Source of the DNA: a virus
Reading direction: 5' to 3' (one strand)
Length of the DNA stretch: 49,777 nt
IMG/VR virus record: IMGVR_UViG_3300037468_000276
Span: 1-49,777 of that record
The stretch's first letter is position 1. Each line of letters opens with the position of its first letter. The notes beneath the pieces were generated by a model, which had not been told where the DNA came from, ran no database searches, and saw only the letters and a program-made list of their open reading frames with translations. Below are positions 38,201 through 47,661 of this stretch, piece by piece. The translations under genes and the position numbers were made by a program.

Positions 38201-41200
38201 TCAGTGGTTCCTGAGTTCGTCAATAACCATTCCGATTCTCATTGCCACCAAAGAAGCAATTTCTTCTGAATCTTGATTAGGTTGTTGATAAATTGTGATC
38301 GGGGCGTTAATGGTTGAGTGCCCAAACCCTTCGGAAGTATTTGCAGTGAAGGACGCAACTTTTGCAGAAGGTGGCATCATCTTTCGCTCCCAAGCCATAG
38401 CTTCATTCTGGTTGGAGAAGAACGCAGGGTTGCCTTGCCCTAAGGCATAGGCTACGTGGACATGGTCCATATGGTTCGGAATTGTCCAGGGAACTTTAAC
38501 ACCGTTTTTGATGCTGAAGCCGAGAGGGGTATAGTAAAGCTCGGCCATACGGCTACCAGAAGTGGATGCCAACCGTTGAGCGTAAGCTAGCATCGAACTT
38601 GGAGAGCCTCCAACGTCAATTGCTCGCCCGGCATAGTGGTAGGAACCGGGTGCATGCTTCCCGCCTGTTGTCGATGTTATCACTAATCCCATGTTCTGTG
38701 CAAGAGAACTTGCAGCCCCCAAGCCCCCTGACATCATTCCAAGGGCTCCACCCATCATCCCACCAGCAGAAGAAGCAATCTGTGAAATTTTCTGCCCCAG
38801 ACTTGCAAACATTGAAAGACTTTGGTTGTGATTATTATTTATCTGGCCTTGAACTTTAGAGAACATTTCACTATTGTATTCTTGTGCCTTTGAGAAGGCA
38901 GACCCAAGGCGGTTTAGCTGGGACTGAGATTCAACTACTTGACCTGAAACTTTAAACAAACCTTCAGTGAACCGCTTCCCGTTGTCTGAGTAAATCTGGT
39001 TGTTCGTGTTTATCGTGTTCGTGAGCCGACCGAATCCCTCTCTCAGGGTGTCCATGAAAGCACCCATGCCGAGACCACCTGCCGCTGGAATGACTGTCTC
39101 ACTACTGTTTGCGATTACAAGACTAGATCCGGAGGGTTTATTTCTCATTTCTTGAGAAATTGCATCTCCGAGACCACCCTTATACCGGACCCCGAAAGAA
39201 CCGAAAGGGGAGTTCGTTGCAAGCGGAGAGGGTGTTACTTTTCTCTGCTTCGTTCCCCCCGTCCCGTAGTCAGAAGTTTTTCCACCCTGACCTGGAGCAG
39301 CTGCGCTATTCCCCGGAATTTTGCTTTCTATTATACGGCCTATGGCGTTGAATAAATTACCGATTGCACCCACAATAATTCCCCCAAACCCCATTACACT
39401 CTGCACGACTCCCTTTAGAACTTCACCTATACCCCAAAAAATCTTCTTCACCCCTTGGACTATTCTGTCTTGGTCAGCAGTGAACATTCCAACCAGAATG
39501 TCCCAAATCCCCGTGAAAAAGTTAGTGAGACCCCTCATGATGTTTGCTAATCCTTTCAGGAAGTGCCCTGCAGCAGCTACAGCCCAGTTGGTGCTTTCTG
39601 TTAATCTACTACCAGTGTTCGTTAACCAGTCTGCTAACGCTCTCAAGGGTCTTTCAAAGACAACAAAGGCTGCTACCAGTGCAGCAGTTATTGTAGTCAC
39701 ACCTAAAACTGTCGCCAGTAAACCCCCCGCACCAGCCGCAGCCGCACCACCAGCAGAACCCGCAACAGACCCCGAAACTGCCTTAAAAATTGCATTCGCA
39801 ATTAATGGTGTGGCAGAGGATATCACGGCGCTTATAAGTGGTGGACCAAAAATGGCTCCAATAAAGGTTAAAACTAAAGGTCTAATCGGCTCATAGGTTA
39901 ATACGCTGAAGATAAACTCAAAAAGCTTCCCCACTAAGGTTGATATTCCGTCTCCTATACCTTTCTTTGCCGCGTCTAGAGCACCAGGCCCCGTGAATGC
40001 TGACATGAAACCTTTCATAAACTCACTTTGAGCCTTCCCCATTACACTATTGGGGTCTTTTATCATGTTTGCAAGATCCCCCATGATTTGACCTACTGTC
40101 TTAAAAATTTCTCCTACTATTCTGCCAAACCCTTCAGCTTGGGTCATTTTCTTAGACGGGTCTTTTGACCTCATATTAGAGGCTACATTGCTTAGTGTTT
40201 CTCCCAGGGGACCGAACACAGTGTTAGTGACTTGTATAGCTGCCAATGCGAAGTTAGTCCAAACGGGTCCTATAGAATTTAAAGCGTCAGTTAAACTCCT
40301 CACCAAGTTAGAAAAAGCATAGCTGAACGCCTTGAAGGGGGTGCTAATTTCGTCTGCCCCGTCTTTCGTCAGTTGATCTCTTGTGAGTTGAGCTTGTTCG
40401 ATGTTCGCTCTAAGCTCTTTAGCTCTTTGTGAGTCCGCTGAGACATTTTTCAGTTCTAAGCGGTACCTATCTATGCGTCCATTTTGTATTTTTATGATTG
40501 CATCATTCGCCTTCTTCTGTTCTTCTTTGGTGAATGTAACAGACATGCCTAAAATGCCTACCGAAGGATTAAAAAGTGTATCCTGAAGACCTTGTAAAGA
40601 ACCTGTTAAACTCTGAGCCATAGCTTTAGTTGACTCACTTGACATTGATTTATTGAAAGCATCCATCATGGCTTTCATCCTAACCGCGTCTGTAGCGGTC
40701 ATCATTTTAGCGGAACGCATATTCCGACCTGCAAAACCCGCTTCCTCAAGATTCTTCATCAACATAATATTGTCAGAGAAGAAGTCAATAGTGGTATCGA
40801 TTTTTCCTCGGGTGACTAGACCCTCAATACCTGCTGCTACACGGAAACCAGCCGAACCAGTTCCCTGAGAGAACAGGGCTGCCTTTTCCAAGAAGGCGCC
40901 ATAGTTTTTGGCTGAAGCTTCCAATTTTTTCGGGTCGATATCCCTCATTTTGGTTCCCTTAGCCACCCCTTCTGCAGCCAACATGAGGGGTCCCATCGTA
41001 TCCAAAGTGTATCTCTGAAGTTCAACAACTTTAGCCGTAGGTGCTGAGGACTGCCGTATCATTTCCGACACAACTTGGTCGTACTTTTTATACATTTTCT
41101 GAGAATCTTTGAAAGACCCTTCATAGCCCTTGAGCCTAAAGGACCCTTCAATACCCGAAGCAGCTTTCACGTCGGCAAGTTCATCCTCCATTGACTCTTT

Positions 41201-41764
41201 GAAAAGCCTGGCTATTGAACCCGCCCCCTTTTGGGCGGTCCCTAGCATGGTTCTCATTCCTCTCTCAAATCCACTCGCCATCGCATCCCCGAACTTACCC
41301 AGTGCGTCGGCCTTCAAGAGAGTGGACATTAAGTCATCGGCGTGACGATTAGCTCTTCCTGCCGATTCGCCTATGCCTTCAACTTCGCTACGGGTTCTGG
41401 ACGCCGCTCTAGCAGCCCCTTCCAACGAGTCCGTCAGCCCATCTAATCCCCTGACTCCCTCCCCAATTTGAGACACAGTGTCTCTAACTTTACCTGCAGC
41501 TGAAGCTGCTTCATTCAAATTCTTTGTGACTCCGTTTATGGGTTTCGAGATTAACCCTACTTTGGAATTCAGATCATCAAAACTTTTACTTAAACTCTTC
41601 AGCTCCGAGTTGGCAGACTTAAATCCATCTCGTAAAGAAGTAGCGGCGTTATTGTTCTTAAGGGGTTTGCTTAACTTAGCAATCTCCCTATTCAGGTCTT
41701 TTAACTTTTTGGTAATCTGATCGTCAAACTTACCGATCAGTGTAAAAGTTTTATTATCCGCCAT
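38201..41764 (-). CDS. Tape measure protein with C-terminal M15-like peptidase
   Basis: 1187 residues. N-terminal coiled coils (LKDLNREIAKLSKPLKNN and KSANSELKSLSKSFDDLN) and long helical stretches. Hydrophobic segments at about 640-700 and 720-840 (AAAAGAGGLLATVLGVTTIT) suit membrane insertion. Near the C-terminus the zinc-peptidase signature HAPGSYHYAGRAIDVGG followed by MDHVHVAYALG matches the M15/D-Ala-D-Ala carboxypeptidase type, which cuts the host wall during DNA entry. Length predicts a tail of well over 100 nm. A GGGTAAA element lies 40 nt upstream. Confidence 0.88.
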   Translation of the reverse strand: MADNKTFTLIGKFDDQITKKLKDLNREIAKLSKPLKNNNAATSLRDGFKSANSELKSLSKSFDDLNSKVGLISKPINGVTKNLNEAASAAGKVRDTVSQIGEGVRGLDGLTDSLEGAARAASRTRSEVEGIGESAGRANRHADDLMSTLLKADALGKFGDAMASGFERGMRTMLGTAQKGAGSIARLFKESMEDELADVKAASGIEGSFRLKGYEGSFKDSQKMYKKYDQVVSEMIRQSSAPTAKVVELQRYTLDTMGPLMLAAEGVAKGTKMRDIDPKKLEASAKNYGAFLEKAALFSQGTGSAGFRVAAGIEGLVTRGKIDTTIDFFSDNIMLMKNLEEAGFAGRNMRSAKMMTATDAVRMKAMMDAFNKSMSSESTKAMAQSLTGSLQGLQDTLFNPSVGILGMSVTFTKEEQKKANDAIIKIQNGRIDRYRLELKNVSADSQRAKELRANIEQAQLTRDQLTKDGADEISTPFKAFSYAFSNLVRSLTDALNSIGPVWTNFALAAIQVTNTVFGPLGETLSNVASNMRSKDPSKKMTQAEGFGRIVGEIFKTVGQIMGDLANMIKDPNSVMGKAQSEFMKGFMSAFTGPGALDAAKKGIGDGISTLVGKLFEFIFSVLTYEPIRPLVLTFIGAIFGPPLISAVISSATPLIANAIFKAVSGSVAGSAGGAAAAGAGGLLATVLGVTTITAALVAAFVVFERPLRALADWLTNTGSRLTESTNWAVAAAGHFLKGLANIMRGLTNFFTGIWDILVGMFTADQDRIVQGVKKIFWGIGEVLKGVVQSVMGFGGIIVGAIGNLFNAIGRIIESKIPGNSAAAPGQGGKTSDYGTGGTKQRKVTPSPLATNSPFGSFGVRYKGGLGDAISQEMRNKPSGSSLVIANSSETVIPAAGGLGMGAFMDTLREGFGRLTNTINTNNQIYSDNGKRFTEGLFKVSGQVVESQSQLNRLGSAFSKAQEYNSEMFSKVQGQINNNHNQSLSMFASLGQKISQIASSAGGMMGGALGMMSGGLGAASSLAQNMGLVITSTTGGKHAPGSYHYAGRAIDVGGSPSSMLAYAQRLASTSGSRMAELYYTPLGFSIKNGVKVPWTIPNHMDHVHVAYALGQGNPAFFSNQNEAMAWERKMMPPSAKVASFTANTSEGFGHSTINAPITIYQQPNQDSEEIASLVAMRIGMVIDELRNH

Positions 41765-41804
41765 TCGTGTTTCTCGTGCGGTGCTAGCCTTGTATTAATT
41801 AGAC

Positions 41805-41811
41805 TTTACCC
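41805..41811 (-). promoter_or_regulatory. GGGTAAA late-promoter-like element
   Basis: Context CGGGGTAAAGTCTAAT, with 40 nt between the heptamer and ATG 41764; the longest accepted spacing of the set. Confidence 0.5.
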
Positions 41812-41820
41812 CGTAAAGGT

Positions 41821-43320
41821 TTAAGGTATCTTTTGTCCTCGGTACTTGGCACCATTGAAGGTGTAAGCTGCAACATTTTGGCCCTTACTGTTCCGTGATA
41901 TGACAACATTGGTTGCTCCTGAGGGAACTCCCGGTATTTTCGCAGTTGGAGAAACATTCTGGTTGGCGCTACTTCTCACACTGCTCCCTCTCTCTCTCCT
42001 GGTCTCAGTGGTTGTGTTTACGGGTCTTTCTCTCACAACGTTGGCAACAGCACCCAAACTCGAAGTCGTGCCCGAAACCGTCTTGCTCGCCAGGTCCCTG
42101 CCGTCATCAACTTGGTAAGGAGGAACTTGAGAAAAAGAGATATCAACTTTGGCCCGAGTTGCCAAACCGGTCAAGTCTCTCATTTCCTCTTTAACCTTCA
42201 TTTCCTTGATTACGAAACAGCCACCGTCAACATCCCCATATCTTTTGTTGTTCGCGTAAATCCAGTACACGGGTACTTTCACATATCCGTTTTTTGTATC
42301 AAGGGAGAAGTTTAAGAGGGCTTCTAAGTCGGAAATTTTCCCTTCGATAGTCTTACCTCTTGTAAACCCCTCTACCAGGGCATTCGACATGCTCAGCTCT
42401 CTCATTCCTCGACTGCCAGACACTACAGGTGGGTAGTTGGTGCCGAAAATAGGCACCCGGTCTACTTGAGCTGCAGTCGACCACGAAATTTCTTCGGGGG
42501 CACAGATGAAATTCCACACCGAACTTTGAAAAGTGTCCGAAGAGAAAGGTTGCCCGACCAAGGAATACCCCAGGTTCTGAGGAACTGTAGACAAAGCTTT
42601 AAATGCGTCAGGGCTGCCGAAAGGGATGCCACTACTTGAACCTGCCGAGATAGCCTGAAAGTCTAAGTCGGTAAGGAAAGTTTTGGATGCATTTTGAAAA
42701 GTTTTTGAAAACTCCCCGACTGAAAGGGCAGGGGCACCACTAGATGAAGGAACACTCTGACCGGCTGGTAGAGATGTGGAAACACTGCCAGGACCGTTAC
42801 CGGAGACCTGATCTTTCACTTCGGCTTGAGCGCCAGTCGTAGCAGGTTTAATAGAGAAAACAACGTCAGGTCCGTTAGTTCCAGAGTTGTAGGCGAATCC
42901 CTGATAATCGGCATCGGGTTCATTTCCAGCACCCGGAAAGAACTTCGTCGGGCTGCTCGTGGTTGCAGGGAAGATGCTACCTAGCAAGTTCTGAGTCAAA
43001 TTGTTGGCCGCACCGGTCACGAGGTTTTGGACCAAAGGTCCCGCAGGCCCAAGAGCTTTAGAGTTTACGACGGAAGAGGTCAGCGCCTGAGAAATGGCCT
43101 GCCCACCTGCTGAAATCAACCCTGGAGTTGCAATTGTTCCTAGAAAGTTCGTTAGAGTCTGTGGGTTCAAGCCCAAAGAATTCGCCCACTGGTTTGATAA
43201 GTTGGGACTTAAAGCTACGCTGATTGTCGAGGAAGTCAGGTTGTTAATTAATCCACTGGCTACGCCGCTTAAAGAGCCAGACCCCAGGGAAACAAGGGGA
43301 ATCGGTCCGGAAAAAGCCAT
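41821..43320 (-). CDS. Tail protein, XkdP/hub-like, 499 aa
   Basis: Starts at ATG 43320, overlapping the previous stop (TAATG); a GTG three codons upstream is less likely. Residues 1-120 are Gly/Ser/Asn-rich and hydrophobic. A defined domain at about 265-410 (FICAPEEISWSTAAQVDRVP, SNALVEGFTRGKTIEGKISD, VYWIYANNKRYGDVDGGCFV) matches LysM-less tail assembly proteins of the XkdP type. A disordered, basic C-terminus follows. Probably connects hub and tube. Confidence 0.6.
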   Translation of the reverse strand: MAFSGPIPLVSLGSGSLSGVASGLINNLTSSTISVALSPNLSNQWANSLGLNPQTLTNFLGTIATPGLISAGGQAISQALTSSVVNSKALGPAGPLVQNLVTGAANNLTQNLLGSIFPATTSSPTKFFPGAGNEPDADYQGFAYNSGTNGPDVVFSIKPATTGAQAEVKDQVSGNGPGSVSTSLPAGQSVPSSSGAPALSVGEFSKTFQNASKTFLTDLDFQAISAGSSSGIPFGSPDAFKALSTVPQNLGYSLVGQPFSSDTFQSSVWNFICAPEEISWSTAAQVDRVPIFGTNYPPVVSGSRGMRELSMSNALVEGFTRGKTIEGKISDLEALLNFSLDTKNGYVKVPVYWIYANNKRYGDVDGGCFVIKEMKVKEEMRDLTGLATRAKVDISFSQVPPYQVDDGRDLASKTVSGTTSSLGAVANVVRERPVNTTTETRRERGSSVRSSANQNVSPTAKIPGVPSGATNVVISRNSKGQNVAAYTFNGAKYRGQKIP

Positions 43321-43991
43321 TACTTCCACCCTTGACTGCGAACACTTTTAACCTTAGTAGATTCTTTATTGTCCCTCTTCGCATCTTTCACAATCTGCGG
43401 AATTTTTTCAAGGGACGCCTCTTCCATGCGATAAGTGCATATCCAACCTTGCTCGGTTGGAGCAATCTCAAAGTGGAACCGATGGCTCTCATATTGGAAA
43501 GTTCCCGTAAAAGTGCCGTCTTCTACTTGTAAGAAGTCGTTGGAACTTGAGGGGTACTTGCCTTTTGGGTCGCGAATGCTGTTTACAGTGTCACCGAACA
43601 CGCTCTCTATCACTCCCTTCAAAACCCTCTCTACTTTTTCTGCAGTGCCGAGGTTGTCTTCAACAAAGTTCTCAGAGAGATTTTCAAATTCCTCTGGATA
43701 ATTTAGAAGCTTGTGCGGATCTATATTTTCTATAACGTCAACGGCGGGCCAGTGGTTCGGGTCGACCTTTTGCAATGATTCTAGGGTTTCATCTAACTCT
43801 TCTGGACTCAAATCTACTGCACCATTAAGCTTAGAGAGTGCTGGAACCAGAGAGATATCCCCGTCAGCAAAGTCATGGTGGAAATTATCAAGATAATGCT
43901 GAGGAATAGCCGCAGCATTTCCGCTACACGCTTCAAGAAGAAGGTGAGCCATCGGATTACATTGAGCAAAGTAGACAGAGTCGGACTGCAT
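43320..43991 (-). CDS. Hypothetical structural protein, 223 aa
   Basis: An acidic helical N-terminal half (LSPEELDETLESLQKVDPNH) and a beta-rich C-terminal half (TFTGTFQYESHRFHFEIAPT). No family is recognised. A GGGTAAA element is 24 nt upstream. The place ahead of the tail hub and tape measure suggests a tail assembly component, perhaps one of the tape measure chaperones. Confidence 0.6.
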   Translation of the reverse strand: MQSDSVYFAQCNPMAHLLLEACSGNAAAIPQHYLDNFHHDFADGDISLVPALSKLNGAVDLSPEELDETLESLQKVDPNHWPAVDVIENIDPHKLLNYPEEFENLSENFVEDNLGTAEKVERVLKGVIESVFGDTVNSIRDPKGKYPSSSNDFLQVEDGTFTGTFQYESHRFHFEIAPTEQGWICTYRMEEASLEKIPQIVKDAKRDNKESTKVKSVRSQGWK

Positions 43992-44015
43992 CCGTACGTA
44001 TTCATTCTGCCTAGT

Positions 44016-44022
44016 TTTACCC
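44016..44022 (-). promoter_or_regulatory. GGGTAAA late-promoter-like element
   Basis: Context ACGGGTAAAACTAGGC, with 24 nt between the heptamer and ATG 43991. It marks the start of the tail operon. Confidence 0.6.
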
Positions 44023-44025
44023 GTT

Positions 44026-45009
44026 TTACAACCTCACCGGTATGTCAATACCGATTTTAGCGAATTCTTTGTAAGCTTGGTCAAAGTGAGAAGTTTTTAT
44101 ATTAGCGGAGGGGTCATTCAAACACTCTTCAAGTTCAGGGTACCATGGAGCAGTTCTTTCTATAGTATATTCTGTATAAGGTTCGCACAGGTCGAAAAGA
44201 CACTTTGGGGATCCGGCGGGTAAATTGTCGGACGAGTCTCCATGTTTAACTTTCCAGTCGGCCAAATTTTTCGGGTGGTCCAGGTCGTAACCCATCCTAT
44301 GTTTCGTGTGCTCAATTACTCCCTGGTTTGAAACTAGACGCTCTTGAATTTTCTCCTTAGGGAAGGGTACGCGGGTATTAGCGAAATATACTTTGTGATC
44401 CTCGTCCACCAATTGAGACCAATCTCTGTCTAAAGAAGATAGCAAAATTTGCCGGTCTCTTACAACAGATCCCGGTCTACTGTCCCTAGACAGCCGATAT
44501 ACAGCCCCTGCTACATCGTCTGCCTCAAACCCTTCCTGAGAGAACACAGGGTAGTACTTGTTAACGTACTCCCACCCAATGTTAAAGATGCGCCAAAACG
44601 TCTCGGTTTTCTCCCCACGAGTGCCCTTGTAATGAGTTGGAATTTCCGACAGATCTTTTCCTTCTTTTTCCGCAAAAGCCAGCCAAGCCGACTGCACCTC
44701 TGCAGATCGTCTCATGAAAGTGTCGCGCCAATAGTTACCTGTGTCTGAAAACCTGCTGTCTGCGACAACAACAATGCGGTAATCGTGCCTAGGCAACATG
44801 TCCGGCCCTCGATTAATTTTCAAGGCCCAGCAACCCTTGATCAGCTTATCTTCTACTTCTTTACTGACAGATCCCTCAACTTTTTTTTCGAACCACTTTT
44901 TCACATCGTGCAAGTACACGTGAAAATCAACTACCACCAATGGAGCAGGATTGCTATCGAGTTTGAAGTAAGATTCTAGCTTGGGGCGGGTTGGTTGAAT
45001 TTCACTCAT
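44026..45009 (-). CDS. 5'-3' exonuclease / flap endonuclease family
   Basis: 327 residues. PIN-fold metal motifs: VVVDFHVYLH near residue 28 (first Asp), RIVVVADSRFSDTGNYWR near 85-102, EGFEADDVAGAVYRL near 173 (ExADD), and LLSSLDRDWSQLVD near 201. The H3TH-type region KHGDSSDNLPAGSPK follows near 262. This is the FEN/T4 RNase H set, so it likely removes RNA primers or flaps in phage replication. A 10-pair inverted repeat separates it from the gene upstream. Confidence 0.85.
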   Translation of the reverse strand: MSEIQPTRPKLESYFKLDSNPAPLVVVDFHVYLHDVKKWFEKKVEGSVSKEVEDKLIKGCWALKINRGPDMLPRHDYRIVVVADSRFSDTGNYWRDTFMRRSAEVQSAWLAFAEKEGKDLSEIPTHYKGTRGEKTETFWRIFNIGWEYVNKYYPVFSQEGFEADDVAGAVYRLSRDSRPGSVVRDRQILLSSLDRDWSQLVDEDHKVYFANTRVPFPKEKIQERLVSNQGVIEHTKHRMGYDLDHPKNLADWKVKHGDSSDNLPAGSPKCLFDLCEPYTEYTIERTAPWYPELEECLNDPSANIKTSHFDQAYKEFAKIGIDIPVRL

Positions 45010-45020
45010 GATGGGTTGTA

Positions 45021-45052
45021 ACGGTAACTCCTTTATTATTGTGAGTTACCGT
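45021..45052. terminator. Perfect 10-bp inverted repeat
   Basis: ACGGTAACTC and GAGTTACCGT enclose a 12-nt AT-rich loop between two same-strand genes. Without a T-run it may be a processing site, a weak terminator or an operator. Confidence 0.55.
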
Positions 45053-45062
45053 CTTTCGTAAA

Positions 45063-45296
45063 CTACTCGGCTTTTGGCATAGGAAGGTCGATGTAGTAGG
45101 CTGGTAAGCCAACTTCTTCCTCTAAAAATCTTGAGTCTGGTAGGCTAAGCCATTCTCCGGATTTAAACTGCCAAACATCGCAGTCTATGGTGTTGTAACT
45201 TCCTGATCTATCGGGAAATGCAACCAGATACTCTCTATCAACGGGTGGAGAATCCTCAGCAATTCTCCAGAATCCCTTTGCAATTTGGTTGTTCAT
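45063..45296 (-). CDS. Hypothetical DUF551-like protein, 77 aa
   Basis: Short Trp-rich protein: KGFWRIAEDSPPVDREYLVA, then DVWQFKSGEWLSLPDSRF and a YYIDLPMPKAE tail. The WRxxxxxPPxxxxYLV start and xPxYYxxLP end match the DUF551 type found in phages, of unknown function. The ATG overlaps the thyX stop (TAATG). Confidence 0.65.
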   Translation of the reverse strand: MNNQIAKGFWRIAEDSPPVDREYLVAFPDRSGSYNTIDCDVWQFKSGEWLSLPDSRFLEEEVGLPAYYIDLPMPKAE

Positions 45297-46183
45297 TATT
45301 CAGATAGTCGATTTTGAAGAAGGGTGATAGTAGTTTTCAAGCCCGTAATCTCGTCTTGGAGAACTGAAATTTCTCCTTGAAGTTGGGCGATTTGCTCGTC
45401 GTACTCTTTGTCTTTGTAAAAGAGACTACCCGTTTGCGGGTCGAACAAAGAGCTGTAGATGGTTGGGAACTGTGTCGCAAACACAGAACGTACAGCCCTC
45501 GCAAGTTCAACGTGTTCCCACTGAGCCACCCCGTGATCGTCTCTCACATTGATGTAGTGGATGAACGATCTTACATTTCCAGTAATGTAGAGACGAGTGT
45601 AGACCCCTTCAGGAAGAACGAAGCGGGCCAATTCCTTAGCGATACCCCGCTCAAGGAGATTATTGTAGGCAGTGATAGCAGCTTTGTAGGCAAACTCGAA
45701 TTCGGACCACATGAAGTCTGTGAGACTTGCGTCCTCCGCTACGAAGCTATTCTGCCGGTTCTTGGTGTCTTGGAGTCTCGCTTCTTCGGGCATATAGAAC
45801 AGATCTTGGTAGGCGGGAAGATCTTCTGTGTAGTTTTTCATGAAGCCTTGATCTTCATACCTTCCAGAAAATTGCTGGAAGCAAAAAGACCGGTGCCTTA
45901 GTGCCTGAATTGAGATGGCCAAAGGGGTAATAACTTCTACCGACATTGTCGCATTTTCGAACACACTCCAATGTCCATCTTTTGCACAGTACTTGAGCAA
46001 ACCAGAGATTTTAGGGTTGCTTTGATTCTTGCTTGTTACTCTAGCGATGTAAGCAATGTGCTCTTCTGCGTGAGGTGTAACGGTGACAAGACGAGATTTA
46101 CTTGACCCTTCAATAAACCAGGGGTTATTGTTTTCCACTTCAGTTCTCCACAACTCTTGAGGATTTATCGCATCTGCTGTCAC
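45296..46183 (-). CDS. thyX: Flavin-dependent thymidylate synthase
   Basis: 295 residues from GTG 46183. The signature RHRSFCFQQFSGRYED holds the RHRxxSxxxxSxR substrate and flavin motif, with a Cys in the second variable position. Downstream GNVRSFIHYINVRDD and AQWEHVELARAV complete the fold. A C-terminal coiled coil (AQLQGEISVLQDEITGLKTT) of 50 residues is an unusual extra. Converts dUMP to dTMP, following the dCMP deaminase step. Its start overlaps the upstream gene. Confidence 0.95.
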   Translation of the reverse strand: MTADAINPQELWRTEVENNNPWFIEGSSKSRLVTVTPHAEEHIAYIARVTSKNQSNPKISGLLKYCAKDGHWSVFENATMSVEVITPLAISIQALRHRSFCFQQFSGRYEDQGFMKNYTEDLPAYQDLFYMPEEARLQDTKNRQNSFVAEDASLTDFMWSEFEFAYKAAITAYNNLLERGIAKELARFVLPEGVYTRLYITGNVRSFIHYINVRDDHGVAQWEHVELARAVRSVFATQFPTIYSSLFDPQTGSLFYKDKEYDEQIAQLQGEISVLQDEITGLKTTITLLQNRLSE

Positions 46184-46421
46184 TAGTCAAATTAATGTAA
46201 CTGTAATCTCCGTGCCAAGGGGGTGCGTTAAGGCGGTTTTCTGCGTAGGTAATCTCGAGAGAATCGCCATGGTCAAGGGGGTACTCCATCACTCGAAGAA
46301 AACGCTCAAAGTTCCTGACCATTTCGTTCAGGTCTGCTTCAGAAGAAAATTGCATAGAGACCCTGCTTTCGTCTGGGTCATTATTAGGGGGATCGTAGGT
46401 GATCGTAATTTTACCGAACAT
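46140..46421 (-). CDS. Hypothetical protein, 93 aa
   Basis: Starts at ATG 46421, just after the exonuclease stop. The core MFGKITITYDPP, SMQFSSEADLNEMVRNFERF and LEITYAENRLN suggests an alpha/beta fold. The last 15 codons overlap the thyX start in another frame, so its exact end matters to thyX regulation. No family is recognised. Confidence 0.55.
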   Translation of the reverse strand: MFGKITITYDPPNNDPDESRVSMQFSSEADLNEMVRNFERFLRVMEYPLDHGDSLEITYAENRLNAPPWHGDYSYINLTSDSRCDKSSRVVEN

Positions 46422-46426
46422 GGTTA

Positions 46427-47047
46427 TCAAAAGTTTAGGGAAATTTCTTCAGAGTTGAGGGTAGCCAAGTCAATTCCTTTAGCCATCAATTCCATGATTC
46501 GAATTGTGGAAACGCAGTCAGACAGAGCGTCGTGAGCAGGCAGCCCTGAGAGGTTGGGAAGTTTTTGCCAACGAATTCCTTGTTTAGAATCGTTCCATTC
46601 TCCTTTCCACTCGGAGTATTTATCCATAGCACAAGATGCGCCGGCAATTTTAGGTTTACCGATTTGGTACTTCCCAAACAGGTGCATTAACAACTTCCAG
46701 TCAAAGTCCATATTATAGGAAATAACGTGCTTCCCCTCAAGAATAAACGATATTAGTTTCGCTACCTGGGGGAAAATGGGACTATCCGCCACCATCTCGT
46801 TGGAAATGCCATGAATGTTGACCAGCTCGTCTCTCATCGGCTGAGCAGGCTTAATCAACATGGAAAATAGGGGTCGTGTGGCTGCGTTCGTGATCGTAAG
46901 CTGCACGATTTCCGTTGTCGGATCGTTTCTTAAAATGCCAGTAGTTTCGCAGTCAATGACTACTGTTTTCGGATCAGATAGGCGTTGCTGAGCCCACTCG
47001 GAGGACTTTTGCTTGAGTTCCTTAAACTCTAACTCTGTTGGTTTCAC
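46427..47047 (-). CDS. DnaQ-like DEDDh 3'-5' exonuclease
   Basis: 206 residues from GTG 47047. Exo I VVIDCETTG, Exo II ISYNMDFDWKLLMH and Exo III HDALSDCVST give the DEDDh set; HGISN is the Ser/Ile turn after Exo I. No polymerase domain is attached, so it is a stand-alone proofreading or repair nuclease. The tail NSEEISLNF is acidic with an aromatic end, like the other tails noted in this window. Confidence 0.88.
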   Translation of the reverse strand: MKPTELEFKELKQKSSEWAQQRLSDPKTVVIDCETTGILRNDPTTEIVQLTITNAATRPLFSMLIKPAQPMRDELVNIHGISNEMVADSPIFPQVAKLISFILEGKHVISYNMDFDWKLLMHLFGKYQIGKPKIAGASCAMDKYSEWKGEWNDSKQGIRWQKLPNLSGLPAHDALSDCVSTIRIMELMAKGIDLATLNSEEISLNF

Positions 47048-47063
47048 TGTTTAAATAAAGGGT

Positions 47064-47297
47064 TTAAGGCGGGGTTTCCGCTTCGTCCTTATCATAGCCC
47101 TCTTGGCCAAGAGGTATACCCTTCTCTACCTGATACTCTCTTTCAATCCTCTCATGCCATTCTATCACCTTTGTGAAGGCGATAATTAGGTCTGTTGCGT
47201 ATCCTTTGACTCGCTCACGGTCGCCGGGTCCATCTTGTAGAATGAATTCAAAGTATTGTCTTCCTTCGAAATTCTGGCTTTTAATTTCAATCTTCAT
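47064..47297 (-). CDS. Hypothetical protein, 77 aa
   Basis: Charged helical protein: FEGRQYFEFILQDGPGDRER, then KVIEWHERIEREYQVEKG and an acidic tail. The start overlaps the upstream gene by 11 nt. No family is recognised. Confidence 0.5.
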   Translation of the reverse strand: MKIEIKSQNFEGRQYFEFILQDGPGDRERVKGYATDLIIAFTKVIEWHERIEREYQVEKGIPLGQEGYDKDEAETPP

Positions 47298-47661
47298 ATT
47301 CGTGAGTGAGAGTTATAGGGAGAACTCCATAATCTTCTAGTCCAAACAGCCCCCTGTCTATAGATTTTCCTCCGAGTCTTTTGTAGGAATATACACTTCC
47401 CTTAAAGTGAACCCGTTCGTTCTGCTCGGGTATTCTCCCAGCCTTCTTAAATTGTCTCCTTAAGACCCAAAGGTGGTCGACGTATAAAGATTCTCCAAAG
47501 GGTAAAGGAGTTACGATTACATTCACTAGGCAGATGGAGTCTAAGTCTCTTCTCTTTCCGTGGGGGCGGAACTCTTTAACTCTGCCCGAACATTCTACCT
47601 CAGCCCCAAGCAGATATTTTAGGTCTCCGCGTTGTCTGATAACTGAGGTTTTTTCTATCAC
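47287..47661 (-). CDS. Hypothetical OB-fold-like protein, 124 aa
   Basis: GTG start. A beta-barrel pattern is visible: AEVECSGRVKEF, SICLVNVIVTP, DHLWVLRRQF and ERVHFKGSVYSYK, which fits OB-fold proteins that bind nucleic acid. No named family is recognised. Divergent from the 252-aa gene on the plus strand; the 78-nt gap between them holds both start regions. Confidence 0.55.
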   Translation of the reverse strand: MIEKTSVIRQRGDLKYLLGAEVECSGRVKEFRPHGKRRDLDSICLVNVIVTPLPFGESLYVDHLWVLRRQFKKAGRIPEQNERVHFKGSVYSYKRLGGKSIDRGLFGLEDYGVLPITLTHEYED

